This document shows positions 26,357 through 34,910 of a stretch of DNA of 64,000 bases, one piece after another. Under the pieces are notes generated by a model, which was given only the letters and a program-made list of their open reading frames with translations, ran no database searches and was not told the DNA's origin. Where the stretch lies: the NCBI GenBank assembly GCA_964419335.1, contig CAYQOX010000001.1, forward strand, positions 1 through 64,000. Direction: 5' to 3'. Each line of letters starts with the position of its first letter. Position 1 is the first letter of the stretch. The position numbers were made by a program, and so were the translations under genes. The DNA is from CAYQOX01 sp964419335 (GTDB taxonomy: Bacteria > Hinthialibacterota > Hinthialibacteria > Hinthialibacterales > Hinthialibacteraceae).

Positions 26357-26456
26357 TTTGAAAAGAACATTAAAAAGTGCTCATTCTTATAAAGTGGTAT
26401 TATCGTCGTATTTTTTCTAAAAGCATACCCTTTCCTGCTTCCAAAATGGAAACTTG

Positions 26457-27473
26457 CTATTCTTCGCGTTTTTGTTGGATTACCATGCGGGAAGCAGAAG
26501 AACTCTTTTTTACTGAATCAGCTTCTTTCGTTTCAGAAAAACTTTCAGCGATTAGTTCTTGGATTTCAATAATTTTTTCATCCATCGGTTTCAAAAAATT
26601 CTCATCGATTTGATCTAATTCTTCTTCAATATCATTAATGAAGGAGAGAGCCACATTCCCATAAGAAGAGGTGATCTTTTCCATGGAAGGACGCGCATGC
26701 GAACGCAAATTTCTAAATTGGTGAATAATTTTGGTCAATTTCTTTTGGGCTTCTAAATCCAAGAAGTGCAATTGGCCATTAACCATTTGGTTCGCAATCA
26801 GTTCTATGTAATGGGAAAAAGTTTCATGCTGGATGCGCATCATGCGGCGTTTTTCTTCTATAAACTTAAGACGGGCTTTCCGCGCATTGGTGAAATAAGG
26901 TTTTAGCCTCTTTTTATTCAAGTTATAAGCATTTTTATTCTCTTCGCAATAGGTTCGTAGTTCGCTTATTTTGGAATAATCATTATCCTGAATCGCTTTA
27001 AAAAGTTCAGCGGATGCCTTTTCGAAACTAGAAATGACCGGGTCTTCTTGCTTTTTGCGTTCGATTGCGGTTTCGAGAACAGAGACCTCTTTAATTAAGC
27101 TGGCGGCACGATTTTGCGTACTTTCGAGATTTCGCTGCAAAGCAACAATCGCTTTATCGCTGAGCGAGGAGGCCTTGGCGATAAATTTGGTTAATTGTTG
27201 ACAGCGGCTAACTCGCTGGGAGAATTCATCGGCCATGTTGTTCTCACCCCGTAGGACTCGTTTGCGCAGCTTATCTACAATGGTTTGTCGTTTGTTTTGG
27301 GATTCAATTTCCTTTTTAGAAAGACACTGAGTCTTTCCTCCACGAGTAACTAAGGAAAGTTCTTTTAATTCAACCCCATCTTTTTTGGCTTTATCCAAGA
27401 TTTTTGTGGCTTTTAGGGCGGTAGAAAGTTGGGATAAAGCCCCATCAAATTCATTTTCTTTTTTTAATTTCAT
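26457..27473 (-). CDS. Coiled-coil protein of unknown function (338 aa)
   Basis: Almost entirely charged helix, with heptad patterns along about 40-330 (for example SRCQQLTKFIAKASSLSDKA and LQRNLESTQNRAASLIKEVS) and a Ser-rich tail. No signal peptide, membrane helix or enzyme motif is seen. It is first in the operon with FapA and the TPR protein, with a 100-bp gap to FapA, which suggests the three form a structural or localisation complex. I cannot name the family. Confidence 0.65.
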   Translation of the reverse strand: MKLKKENEFDGALSQLSTALKATKILDKAKKDGVELKELSLVTRGGKTQCLSKKEIESQNKRQTIVDKLRKRVLRGENNMADEFSQRVSRCQQLTKFIAKASSLSDKAIVALQRNLESTQNRAASLIKEVSVLETAIERKKQEDPVISSFEKASAELFKAIQDNDYSKISELRTYCEENKNAYNLNKKRLKPYFTNARKARLKFIEEKRRMMRIQHETFSHYIELIANQMVNGQLHFLDLEAQKKLTKIIHQFRNLRSHARPSMEKITSSYGNVALSFINDIEEELDQIDENFLKPMDEKIIEIQELIAESFSETKEADSVKKSSSASRMVIQQKREE

Positions 27474-27688
27474 TTCTATTCACCGTTACAATCTTGACTT
27501 TGGAACAATACGTTCATTATTAGCAAAAATGGAACCAGTTTTTTAAAGGAGAAAAAAGAACAAGATTTTAACTTTTTTAAATGATTTTTCAGCCTTTTTC
27601 AACGTAAAATCTCGATAATTCATTCAAAGGATGCGATTTATTTTCAAAAGGAGCAACAAAAATAAGAAGAATTTATTATCAAAATGAG

Positions 27689-29029
27689 TTACATATTGAT
27701 CATCCGTCGAGGTTGTCCCGTGGTTTGGTGCACGGCCAGCCACAGATCCCCTTCAGGATCTAAATTTTTTCGTTCTGAGACTGCGGCTTCAATGGGCACA
27801 TGGGTAAAGACGGAATTCCAGTACCCCACGATCATACCCGTACGGCCAGACATCGCAGCATGGACTGCGTTTTGAGCTAAAATAAGGCAAAACATGCGGT
27901 CCGAAGGGATCGCACGTAGGGATCGTACAATGTAACTGGGGTCAATATATTTGACATTGGCCTCGATATTTCGCCGATTGAAATATTCACGGGTACGCTC
28001 ATAAAGGAAAGTGCCAATATCACCTAATTTGAGGTTCCCGGAAGCGTCTCTTTCTTGGGATTGGCCTTCTTTTTTGAGGAGATCTTGTCCTGCGCCTTCA
28101 GCCACGGCCACAACCGCATGTTTGCGGGCCTGGATTCGTTTTTCCAGGGCTGCGAGAAATCCTTTGGGCGGCTCAAGTTCGAAGGGAACTTCGGGTATTA
28201 ATGTGAAATTGACTTCACCGCTGGCCACAGAGGCCATGGCGGCGAGAAATCCGGATTGCCGCCCCATCAATTTGACGATCGCGATGCCATTATGGGCACC
28301 GGTGGCTTCAGCATGAGCACTCATAAAAACATCGGTGGCTATTGAATAAGCGGTTTCAACTCCGAAACTTTTCTCTACGAATTGGATATCGTTATCAATG
28401 GTTTTGGGGATTCCTACGACCGCAATTTCCAATCCGCGTTTATTAATTTCTTCTACGAGGGCTAAGGCCCCTTTTTGGGTGCCATCACCGCCTACGGTGA
28501 AGAGAAGATTGATTCCGCGAGTTTGGAGAAAATCAACCATTTTTTCCACGGGTTGCGGTCCTCGAGAAGACCCCAGTTCGGTCCCGCCGCGCGTATGCCA
28601 GTCGCTGACGAGATGGGGTGTTAATTCAATGGGAGGGTTGTCGGTTTCTTCCACCATTCCCGCGTAGCCATAGCGAATTCCATCGATATTCTCGACGCCA
28701 TATTGGTAATTCAGAGCCAAGACGAGGCCGCGAATGACATCATTCAAGCCAGGACACAAGCCGCCGCAGGTTACGATGGCGGCTCGGGTTTTGGAGGGAT
28801 CGAAGAAAATGCGATCCCGGGGGCCTGCGACTTCAAAGGAAAGAAGTGAGGTTGTCCTTTGTTCTTTTTGTGATTTTGTATCGATATAAGGGTCATATAA
28901 AATCTTTTTTGAATCCTCCACAAAGTTGGGGACGAAATCACCTAAGACATAGGAAAGCTGAATTGGGGTGTCAACACATGGTTCGCCTAAACGCGGAATG
29001 GTAAAATCCAATGAATTGTTGTTTTCCAT
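27689..29029 (-). CDS. pfkA: ATP-dependent 6-phosphofructokinase, plant-like clade (446 aa)
   Basis: Phosphorylates fructose-6-phosphate in glycolysis. Start at 29029, preceded by GGGGGA; a TTG six codons upstream lacks a site. Motifs: TCGGLCPGLNDVIRG (phosphate loop), TVGGDGTQKGA (180-188), GIPKTIDNDI (207-215) and KLMGRQSGF. The Gly in GGDGT marks ATP rather than PPi as donor, while the Lys in PKTIDND is the combination seen in plant and trypanosome ATP-PFKs and their bacterial relatives. The N-terminal extension of about 80 residues also fits that clade. It is monocistronic. Confidence 0.9.
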   Translation of the reverse strand: MENNNSLDFTIPRLGEPCVDTPIQLSYVLGDFVPNFVEDSKKILYDPYIDTKSQKEQRTTSLLSFEVAGPRDRIFFDPSKTRAAIVTCGGLCPGLNDVIRGLVLALNYQYGVENIDGIRYGYAGMVEETDNPPIELTPHLVSDWHTRGGTELGSSRGPQPVEKMVDFLQTRGINLLFTVGGDGTQKGALALVEEINKRGLEIAVVGIPKTIDNDIQFVEKSFGVETAYSIATDVFMSAHAEATGAHNGIAIVKLMGRQSGFLAAMASVASGEVNFTLIPEVPFELEPPKGFLAALEKRIQARKHAVVAVAEGAGQDLLKKEGQSQERDASGNLKLGDIGTFLYERTREYFNRRNIEANVKYIDPSYIVRSLRAIPSDRMFCLILAQNAVHAAMSGRTGMIVGYWNSVFTHVPIEAAVSERKNLDPEGDLWLAVHQTTGQPRRMINM

Positions 29030-29094
29030 GAAAAATCGTTCCCCCAAAATGAATATTGTCTTTCTATTTAACCTTATCCTTTCTCTTTAGAAAG

Positions 29095-29125
29095 AAAAAG
29101 GGTGGGATCATAAAATCCCACCCTT
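29095..29125 (-). terminator. Terminator of cysK
   Basis: On the minus strand AAGGGTGGGAT and ATCCCACCCTT form an 11-bp perfect stem with a 6-base loop, followed by TTTCTTT. It is 28 bases past the cysK stop. Confidence 0.9.
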
Positions 29126-29152
29126 AATAAAGGTTGAAATGATTAACTGTAT

Positions 29153-30082
29153 TTAAACAGGAAAAGCGAAGAGTTCGGTGGATAAATACCGTTCTCCAGT
29201 ATCTGGAAGCAAAACTACGACATCGTAATCTTCACCTAGGTCTTTTGCTACTTGGAAGGCGACCGCACACGCGGCACCACTGGAAATACCACAGAAGATT
29301 CCTTCTTGGGAGCATAACAGTCGAGCGGTTTCCATTGCTTCTTCATTGCTGACTGTTTCTACACTGTTCATCACATCCATATCGAGTATTTCGGGTTGAA
29401 AACCGGCGCCGATGCCTTGGATTTTATGGGGGCCGGGGCTGCCACCTGTAAGAACGGCGGAAGCACTAGGTTCTACACCGACGATGCGAATGTCCGGATT
29501 TTGTTCACGTAAATACCGTCCCGCGCCGGTTACGGTGCCTCCAGTTCCGATTCCAGAAACGAAGGCATCGACATGACCTTCTGTTTGATCCCAGATTTCG
29601 GGTCCAGTGGTTTCATAATGGATACGAACATTGGATTGGTTTCTAAATTGTTGGGGCATGAAAAATCCGTTGCCTTCTTGGGCTAATTCTTCAGCGCGTT
29701 CTACCGCTCCTTTCATGCCTTTTGGGCCTTCTGTTAGGATGATTTCCGCGCCAAAGGCGATAAGTATTTTACGACGTTCTAAACTCATGGTTTCGGGCAT
29801 GGTCAGAATGAGTTTATAGCCTTTGACCGCTGCAATCATAGCGAGGCCAATTCCGGTATTGCCACTGGTGGGTTCAATGATGGTTCCACCTGGTTGTAGC
29901 AATCCCTCTTTTTCTGCGTCTTCAATCATGGCAAAAGCAATACGTTCTTTTACACATCCGACCGGATTTTGGGCTTCCAGTTTCGCCCAGATCCTTGCGG
30001 ATCCTTCTTCCACAACTCGATTCAACTTTACAATTGGCGTATTTCCAATCAATTCCAGTATGTTGGAAGCTTTCTTGGCCAT
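29153..30082 (-). CDS. cysK: Cysteine synthase (O-acetylserine sulfhydrylase)
   Basis: PLP enzyme making cysteine from O-acetylserine and sulfide. The PLP lysine is K45 in NPVGCVKERIA (S-V-K-D-R-I-A is usual; C and E replace S and D). Other hallmarks are the substrate loop PTSGNTGIGLA, the phosphate-binding GIGTGGTVTGAGRYL and GISSGAACA. The 309 aa length is standard. It is monocistronic with its own terminator. A half-site like those of Rrf2/IscR regulators lies about 110 bases upstream. Confidence 0.96.
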   Translation of the reverse strand: MAKKASNILELIGNTPIVKLNRVVEEGSARIWAKLEAQNPVGCVKERIAFAMIEDAEKEGLLQPGGTIIEPTSGNTGIGLAMIAAVKGYKLILTMPETMSLERRKILIAFGAEIILTEGPKGMKGAVERAEELAQEGNGFFMPQQFRNQSNVRIHYETTGPEIWDQTEGHVDAFVSGIGTGGTVTGAGRYLREQNPDIRIVGVEPSASAVLTGGSPGPHKIQGIGAGFQPEILDMDVMNSVETVSNEEAMETARLLCSQEGIFCGISSGAACAVAFQVAKDLGEDYDVVVLLPDTGERYLSTELFAFPV

Positions 30083-30192
30083 AAGTTCCTCCAGCGAATG
30101 AATCCAATTCCAATTATTTATAGTGTACGTCGTTAAAAACCTTTTTTACTCTTAGCCAAAGTGAATACTGCTCAATACTATTCAGAGCAACA

Positions 30193-30203
30193 TAGTCAAC
30201 TAT
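30193..30203 (-). promoter_or_regulatory. Possible Rrf2/IscR-like half-site upstream of cysK
   Basis: The minus strand reads ATAGTTGACTA here, identical to the left half of the IscR type 1 consensus (ATASYYGACTR). The second half is not a clear match. An Rrf2-type regulator (IscR/CymR) would make sense for cysK. Weak evidence. Confidence 0.25.
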
Positions 30204-30329
30204 AGTGTTAAATATTCTATAGGGAAGGTAGATATTTAGCAAGTTATACTCGCTCGCCTTTTCGATAATTTCATTTCCCAGTACATTAAAGTATGTGAAA
30301 TTAAGTGAAGCCCAAGGTCTTAGCGGATT

Positions 30330-31271
30330 ATGAAGAGTTTAGAGTGGCAGGTCAATGATATTGCTTCTCCTATGCGAATTGATCGTGTTTTAGCCGAAAA
30401 ATGCGAGTCTTTCTCTCGAAGCCGTTTACAACAATTGCTTCAAGAAGGCTTTGTATTGCTTAATGATACGACGGTAAAAAAGGCGAGTGAAAAAGTACAC
30501 CAAGGAGACCGAATTTTAATCCGACTGCCTCCTCCGCAACCGAGTTCCGCTTTGCCGGAAAATATCCCAATAGAACGTATTTATGAGGATGAAGATTTGA
30601 TGGTTATTAACAAGGCGGCGGGGATTTCGGTTCATCCTACAGAGCATATGAAACAGGGGACTCTAGTTAATGCGCTCTTGCATCACATCCGGGATTTATC
30701 GGGAATCGGAGGTGTCTTACGTCCGGGTATTGTGCATCGGTTGGACAGAGGTACAAGCGGGGTTTTGATCATTGCCAAAAATGATGAATTCCATCAAAAG
30801 CTTAGTGAGGCCTTCAAAGAAAGAACGATCCGAAAAACGTACTGGGCGCTTGTGCACGGGGTACCACCGAGTTTAAAGGGGGAAATTGATCGTCCTATAG
30901 GGCGTCATCCTTCGGATCGCAAGCGTATGAATGTGCGTGATGATGGAAGAAATTCACGAACAGAGTATAAAATATGTGGGAGAGGGCTAGGCGGATCGTG
31001 GCTTGAGCTTTATCCTAAAACAGGTCGTACTCATCAAATACGCGTGCATTTGAATCACATTGGTTGCCCTGTAGTCGGGGATACACTTTACTGTACAAGA
31101 CGTTATAAGGGCAAAGGGGAGTTAGAACGAATTTTTAAAGAGTATCCGGGGTTTGCTTTGCATGCACGAGCGATTGAATTTGAACATCCAAAAAGTGGGA
31201 AGCGGATGTTTTTTGAAGCGACTCCACCTCCCTTATTTACTTATGTAATAGAACGTATGGATCATGAATGA
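30330..31271 (+). CDS. rluD: RluD-type 23S rRNA pseudouridine synthase (313 aa)
   Basis: Isomerises uridines in 23S rRNA. An N-terminal S4 RNA-binding domain (about 14-70, RIDRVLAEKC to GDRILIRL) precedes the RsuA/RluA catalytic domain. The catalytic Asp is D139 in HRLDRGTSGV. KPAAG appears as NKAAGISVHPT, and LYPKTGRTHQIRVHL is typical. It overlaps pyrR by eight bases (ATGAATGA), so it heads the pyr operon, an arrangement also seen in Firmicutes (rluD/ylyB-pyrR). Confidence 0.93.
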   Translation: MKSLEWQVNDIASPMRIDRVLAEKCESFSRSRLQQLLQEGFVLLNDTTVKKASEKVHQGDRILIRLPPPQPSSALPENIPIERIYEDEDLMVINKAAGISVHPTEHMKQGTLVNALLHHIRDLSGIGGVLRPGIVHRLDRGTSGVLIIAKNDEFHQKLSEAFKERTIRKTYWALVHGVPPSLKGEIDRPIGRHPSDRKRMNVRDDGRNSRTEYKICGRGLGGSWLELYPKTGRTHQIRVHLNHIGCPVVGDTLYCTRRYKGKGELERIFKEYPGFALHARAIEFEHPKSGKRMFFEATPPPLFTYVIERMDHE

Positions 31272-31812
31272 CTTGACGAAAAATAGGCTTATTATGAACG
31301 ACGAAGATCTTTCACGTACGCTTAGGCGTATGGCTCATCAGGTTTGGGAGCAATACGCAGATAGAAATCTTGCCTTGGTGGGGATTCTAAAACGGGGAGT
31401 CACTCTTGCGCACCGGCTTCAAAAAATTTTAAATCCAATCACCCCCCAGGATATTCCTATCGGTGAATTAGATATAGGTCTGTACCGCGATGATATTGGC
31501 CTCACTCTTGTGGCTCCCGAGGTGCGCAGTACAGATATTCCTTTCGACGTGGAAGGCAAGGAAATTATTTTGGTGGATGATGTGCTTTTTACGGGTAGAA
31601 CAGTTCGCTCTGCTTTGAATGCTCTAATGGATTTGGGTCGTCCCAATCGGGTTCAATTGCTTGTACTCATCGATCGCGGACATCGTGAATTACCGATTCA
31701 AGCGGACTTTGTCGGCAAGGAGGTTGATACTTATCCTACAGAAAAAGTTGCAGTTCGCCTCAAGGAAGACGACGGTGGGGATGAAGTTTTTATCGGTTCG
31801 GAAGGGCATTAA
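31264..31812 (+). CDS. pyrR: PyrR bifunctional pyr regulator / uracil phosphoribosyltransferase (182 aa)
   Basis: Binds pyr mRNA to attenuate transcription in Firmicutes and also makes UMP from uracil. The PRPP-binding loop EIILVDDVLFTGRT lies at 100-113, with IGLYRDDIGL (about 71-80) and the basic RGHRELPIQADFVGK near the C-terminus. The length is standard. It is translationally coupled to rluD and followed by pyrB and pyrC. I do not see a clear PyrR-binding loop or antiterminator in the 148 bases before pyrB, apart from a short TAATTAG/CTAATTA hairpin near 31812-31831, so the control mechanism is open. Confidence 0.93.
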   Translation: MNDLTKNRLIMNDEDLSRTLRRMAHQVWEQYADRNLALVGILKRGVTLAHRLQKILNPITPQDIPIGELDIGLYRDDIGLTLVAPEVRSTDIPFDVEGKEIILVDDVLFTGRTVRSALNALMDLGRPNRVQLLVLIDRGHRELPIQADFVGKEVDTYPTEKVAVRLKEDDGGDEVFIGSEGH

Positions 31813-31960
31813 TTAGGAAGATCTAATTATTATCATGTGGGAATTAAGAAAGTAGGTAGGTAAAGAATTGGTCTAGGATATTTATGCTTGGTTGTATAAA
31901 TATGAAGCGTTATCAGTCGGTTGTTTTGGATGGAAAGAATTGAAGCACGAGTGGAGTAAA

Positions 31961-32932
31961 ATGACCTCCTGGAAACAAAAAGATTGCTTAGGTTTACGAG
32001 GAGTTTCGAAGGAAGAAATCGAGTTGGTTTTAGACACGGCTCGATCCATGAAAGAAATTCAAACCCGAACCGTTAAAAAAGTTCCTACCTTACGCGGCAA
32101 GATTGTTCTTAATCTTTTTTATGAACCCAGTACCCGCACTCGAACTTCATTTGAACTGGCCGCTACTCGCTTAAGTGCAGATGTTATTAATATATCCACC
32201 GCCCAAAGCAGCGTGGTGAAGGGCGAAAGCGTGTTGGATACCGCCCATACGCTTCGGGTCATGGGAGTTGATTTGATTGTTATTCGTCATGCTAGTTCCA
32301 GCACACCCCACCACCTTGCTGAGAATATCAATGTTCCTGTTATCAATGCGGGGGATGGCATTAATGAACATCCTACCCAAGCCTTACTGGATATGTTTAC
32401 CATCCGCGAACATAAAGGAACCCTGGAAGGACTCACGGTGTTGATCGCTGGGGATATATTGCATGGACGTGTGGCTCATTCGAATATGTGGGGGTTGCTC
32501 ACCATGGGGGCTAAAGTTCGTTTTGTTGGGCCACCCACTTTGATCCCTCCGGCGGTACGTGATTTAGGTGTGGAAGTTTATCATAACATTGATGAAGCTA
32601 TGGAAGGGGTTGATGTCATCAATGTTTTACGTATTCAGCGTGAACGGATGGCAAAGAATTATTTCCCCAGTTTAAAAGAATATAACCGTATCTTTGGTAT
32701 GAATATGGATCGCTTAAAGCGAGCTAAACCAGGGGTTTTGATCATGCATCCCGGACCAATGAACCGGGGCGTGGAAATTAATGGGGATGTGGCAGACTCG
32801 GATCAATCGGTTATTTTAGAACAGGTCAGTAATGGTATAGCCGTGCGCATGGCTCTCTTGTATTTATTACTTAGTGGTGAAAAGAAGCAGAAAAAGGCGT
32901 TGGACGTCACACCGACTTTATTTGAAGAATAA
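31961..32932 (+). CDS. pyrB: Aspartate carbamoyltransferase catalytic subunit (323 aa)
   Basis: Commits carbamoyl phosphate and aspartate to pyrimidine synthesis. The start at 31961 has GGAG just upstream and gives the usual length; an upstream in-frame extension to 31892 looks untranslated. Motifs: FYEPSTRTRTSFELAA (carbamoyl-phosphate binding), SSVVKGES-like QSSVVKGES and GDGINEHPTQALLDMFT, then MHPGPMNRGVEI. No regulatory chain (pyrI) follows; pyrC comes next after 36 bp. Confidence 0.96.
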   Translation: MTSWKQKDCLGLRGVSKEEIELVLDTARSMKEIQTRTVKKVPTLRGKIVLNLFYEPSTRTRTSFELAATRLSADVINISTAQSSVVKGESVLDTAHTLRVMGVDLIVIRHASSSTPHHLAENINVPVINAGDGINEHPTQALLDMFTIREHKGTLEGLTVLIAGDILHGRVAHSNMWGLLTMGAKVRFVGPPTLIPPAVRDLGVEVYHNIDEAMEGVDVINVLRIQRERMAKNYFPSLKEYNRIFGMNMDRLKRAKPGVLIMHPGPMNRGVEINGDVADSDQSVILEQVSNGIAVRMALLYLLLSGEKKQKKALDVTPTLFEE

Positions 32933-32968
32933 TAAGCAAAATGATTTTTTGAATTATTTGGAAATCTC

Positions 32969-34279
32969 ATGAAAAAAATCATCCATCAGGCCCGTGTATT
33001 AAATCCTTCTACCCATGAAGATCAGATTGCCGATGTTTTAATCGAGGATAAGCGGATTGTTGCCATTGAGTCATCGATTGAAGAAAAAGAAGCAGAAAAG
33101 ATCGATGCCAAAGGAAAGTGGTTGTTTCCCGGTGTTGTCGATCTTCATACCCATTTGCGTGAACCCGGCAATGTAAGCCAAGAGACAATTGCTTCGGGGA
33201 CACATGCGGCGGCCGCAGGGGGAGTGACCTCGGTGGTCTGCATGGCGGATACCAATCCTCCCATTGATAATAAATCAACGGTGGAGTTTGTTTTGGATAC
33301 CGCCCATCTCGGGGGAGTGGTTAAAGTGTACCCTGTGGGAGCATTAACCAAAAACATGGAAGGTTTGGAAATGGCTCCTTTGGGAGATATGGTGCAAAGC
33401 GGGATTGTGGCAGTTTCGGATGATAGTCGTGGGGTCATGAATTCGTATGTAATGAGGCGAGTGATGGAATATTCTACGATCTTTGATATTCCCATCATTA
33501 GCCACGCCGAGGATCACACGTTGACTGAGGGTGCTTCGGTTCACGAAGGGGCGATGTCCTTCATCACGGGGATGTTTGGTTGGCCACGGGAAGCAGAAAC
33601 GATTCAAGTGGCGAGAGATTTACTCCTGGCGAAGAAAACCGGCGCCCACGTTCATGTTGCTCATGTCAGCGCTTCTGATACGGTAGATTTGATACGCTTT
33701 TATAAATCTAAAGGGGTAAGAGTAACCGCTGAAACTGCGCCCCATTATCTTGTTTTGACCGACAAAGCTGTTGATCACTTTAATACGAATGCAAAGGTGT
33801 GTCCTCCTTTACGGGAAGAGGAAGATCAACAAGCGCTGTATGAGGGATTACGGGATGGTACGATTGATTGTATCGCAACCGATCATTCACCGATTACCTC
33901 GATTGAAAAGGAAAAGGAATTCCCTTTGGCTCCTTTTGGGATTGTGGGTCTGGAAACTATGCTTCCTTTGCTCTTGGGCAGGATACAAGAACGATTAGGA
34001 ATGGAATTGCTGGATCTGCTGGCGTTAATTACATGTAATCCGGCTAAAATCATGAACTTATCTGCGGGTGGTTTACAAGTTGGAGAAATCGCGGATCTTA
34101 CGTTGTGGGATCCGGCTCCGACCGTGGTTATCGATAGAGAAAAATTCTATTCTAAATCGAGTAATACCCCATTTCATGGATGGGAAATCCAAGGACGTGT
34201 CGATACAACGTTTGTGAATGGCAACCTTGTTTATACTCATGAAAATGGAATTGTTCCTCATCAAGTGAATATGCCTTGA
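32969..34279 (+). CDS. pyrC: Dihydroorotase (436 aa)
   Basis: Cyclises carbamoyl-aspartate to dihydroorotate. The zinc-binding VDLHTHLREPG carries H60 and H62. ISHAEDHTLT, HVHVAHVSA and CIATDHSPIT supply the remaining ligands and the catalytic Asp. The length and the LREPG signature match the class I (Bacillus/Aquifex) enzymes. It closes the rluD-pyrR-pyrB-pyrC operon. A second, divergent dihydroorotase-like gene lies at 53750. Confidence 0.95.
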   Translation: MKKIIHQARVLNPSTHEDQIADVLIEDKRIVAIESSIEEKEAEKIDAKGKWLFPGVVDLHTHLREPGNVSQETIASGTHAAAAGGVTSVVCMADTNPPIDNKSTVEFVLDTAHLGGVVKVYPVGALTKNMEGLEMAPLGDMVQSGIVAVSDDSRGVMNSYVMRRVMEYSTIFDIPIISHAEDHTLTEGASVHEGAMSFITGMFGWPREAETIQVARDLLLAKKTGAHVHVAHVSASDTVDLIRFYKSKGVRVTAETAPHYLVLTDKAVDHFNTNAKVCPPLREEEDQQALYEGLRDGTIDCIATDHSPITSIEKEKEFPLAPFGIVGLETMLPLLLGRIQERLGMELLDLLALITCNPAKIMNLSAGGLQVGEIADLTLWDPAPTVVIDREKFYSKSSNTPFHGWEIQGRVDTTFVNGNLVYTHENGIVPHQVNMP

Positions 34280-34348
34280 CACCTCGACAAGCAAGAAAAT
34301 TACGATAAAATAAATTAGCCTTCGGGATGTTGGCAATCTCGCCCGCCC

Positions 34349-34372
34349 GCTTGTACAATCGGTTGTATAAGC
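34349..34372 (+). other. Stable hairpin in the pyrC-tatA gap
   Basis: GCTTGTACAA and TTGTATAAGC form a 10-bp stem (one G-U) closed by a TCGG tetraloop. There is no T-tract, so it is not a classic terminator. The flanking C-rich tract (CTCGCCCGCCC) and a second small hairpin (CCGTG/CACGG, 34406-34419) suggest a structured tatA leader. Confidence 0.4.
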
Positions 34373-34439
34373 ATCCGACCTGGTAGGTTTCATTACATCA
34401 CATACCCGTGTTTTCACGGAAAAAATAAGAGTACGTCTA

Positions 34440-34898
34440 ATGGGAATATTAGGAACCACAGAATTATTGCTCATAATGGTTGCGGCCCTCGTTGTTTTTG
34501 GACCCCAGAGGCTTCCTGAGTTGGCGAAATATATTGCGAAGGGGGTCCGTATGTTTCAAGAAGCGAGCCGCGAACTTCGGACTCAACTTGATATTAATGA
34601 TTGGGATTTAGACAAACCTAAAAAGCCCTATATGCCGGATTCCGACCGTGATTCCAGTGCTACCGTTGATGAGGAAGATTACGATTTCACTGGGGAGGAA
34701 TATCACGAGGCGAATCAGGATATTGACGCGGCGCAGGATAACTACGATGATGCTTATGGCTATGGATCTGACATGGCAGATAAAAGTAAAAGCCCAGGGA
34801 TGACTATGGAAATGGCGGCCGTAGATGAAGATGAACCCATGGATGATCCCGCGAAAGATCAAGATTCACAACGTCGAAATCGTGAACTCGTAGAATAG
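34440..34898 (+). CDS. tatA: Sec-independent translocase TatA/TatB-type subunit (152 aa)
   Basis: Forms the Tat pore component. The N-terminal membrane helix (GTTELLLIMVAALVVFGPQRLPELAK) ends in the conserved F-G-P-x-x-L-P hinge, followed by an amphipathic helix (GVRMFQEASRELR). The rest (about 60-152) is a long acidic, unstructured tail. TatA and TatB types are hard to tell apart; the LPELAKYIAKG pattern and the single copy suggest one protein doing both jobs. TatC follows after 12 bp. RR-leader enzymes elsewhere in the window are the likely cargo. Confidence 0.88.
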   Translation: MGILGTTELLLIMVAALVVFGPQRLPELAKYIAKGVRMFQEASRELRTQLDINDWDLDKPKKPYMPDSDRDSSATVDEEDYDFTGEEYHEANQDIDAAQDNYDDAYGYGSDMADKSKSPGMTMEMAAVDEDEPMDDPAKDQDSQRRNRELVE

Positions 34899-34910
34899 AA
34901 AAGGAACATC

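Noticed and set aside
31892..31960. N-terminal extension of pyrB
   Set aside because: No ribosome site at the upstream codon; the ATG at 31961 has GGAG and gives the standard protein.
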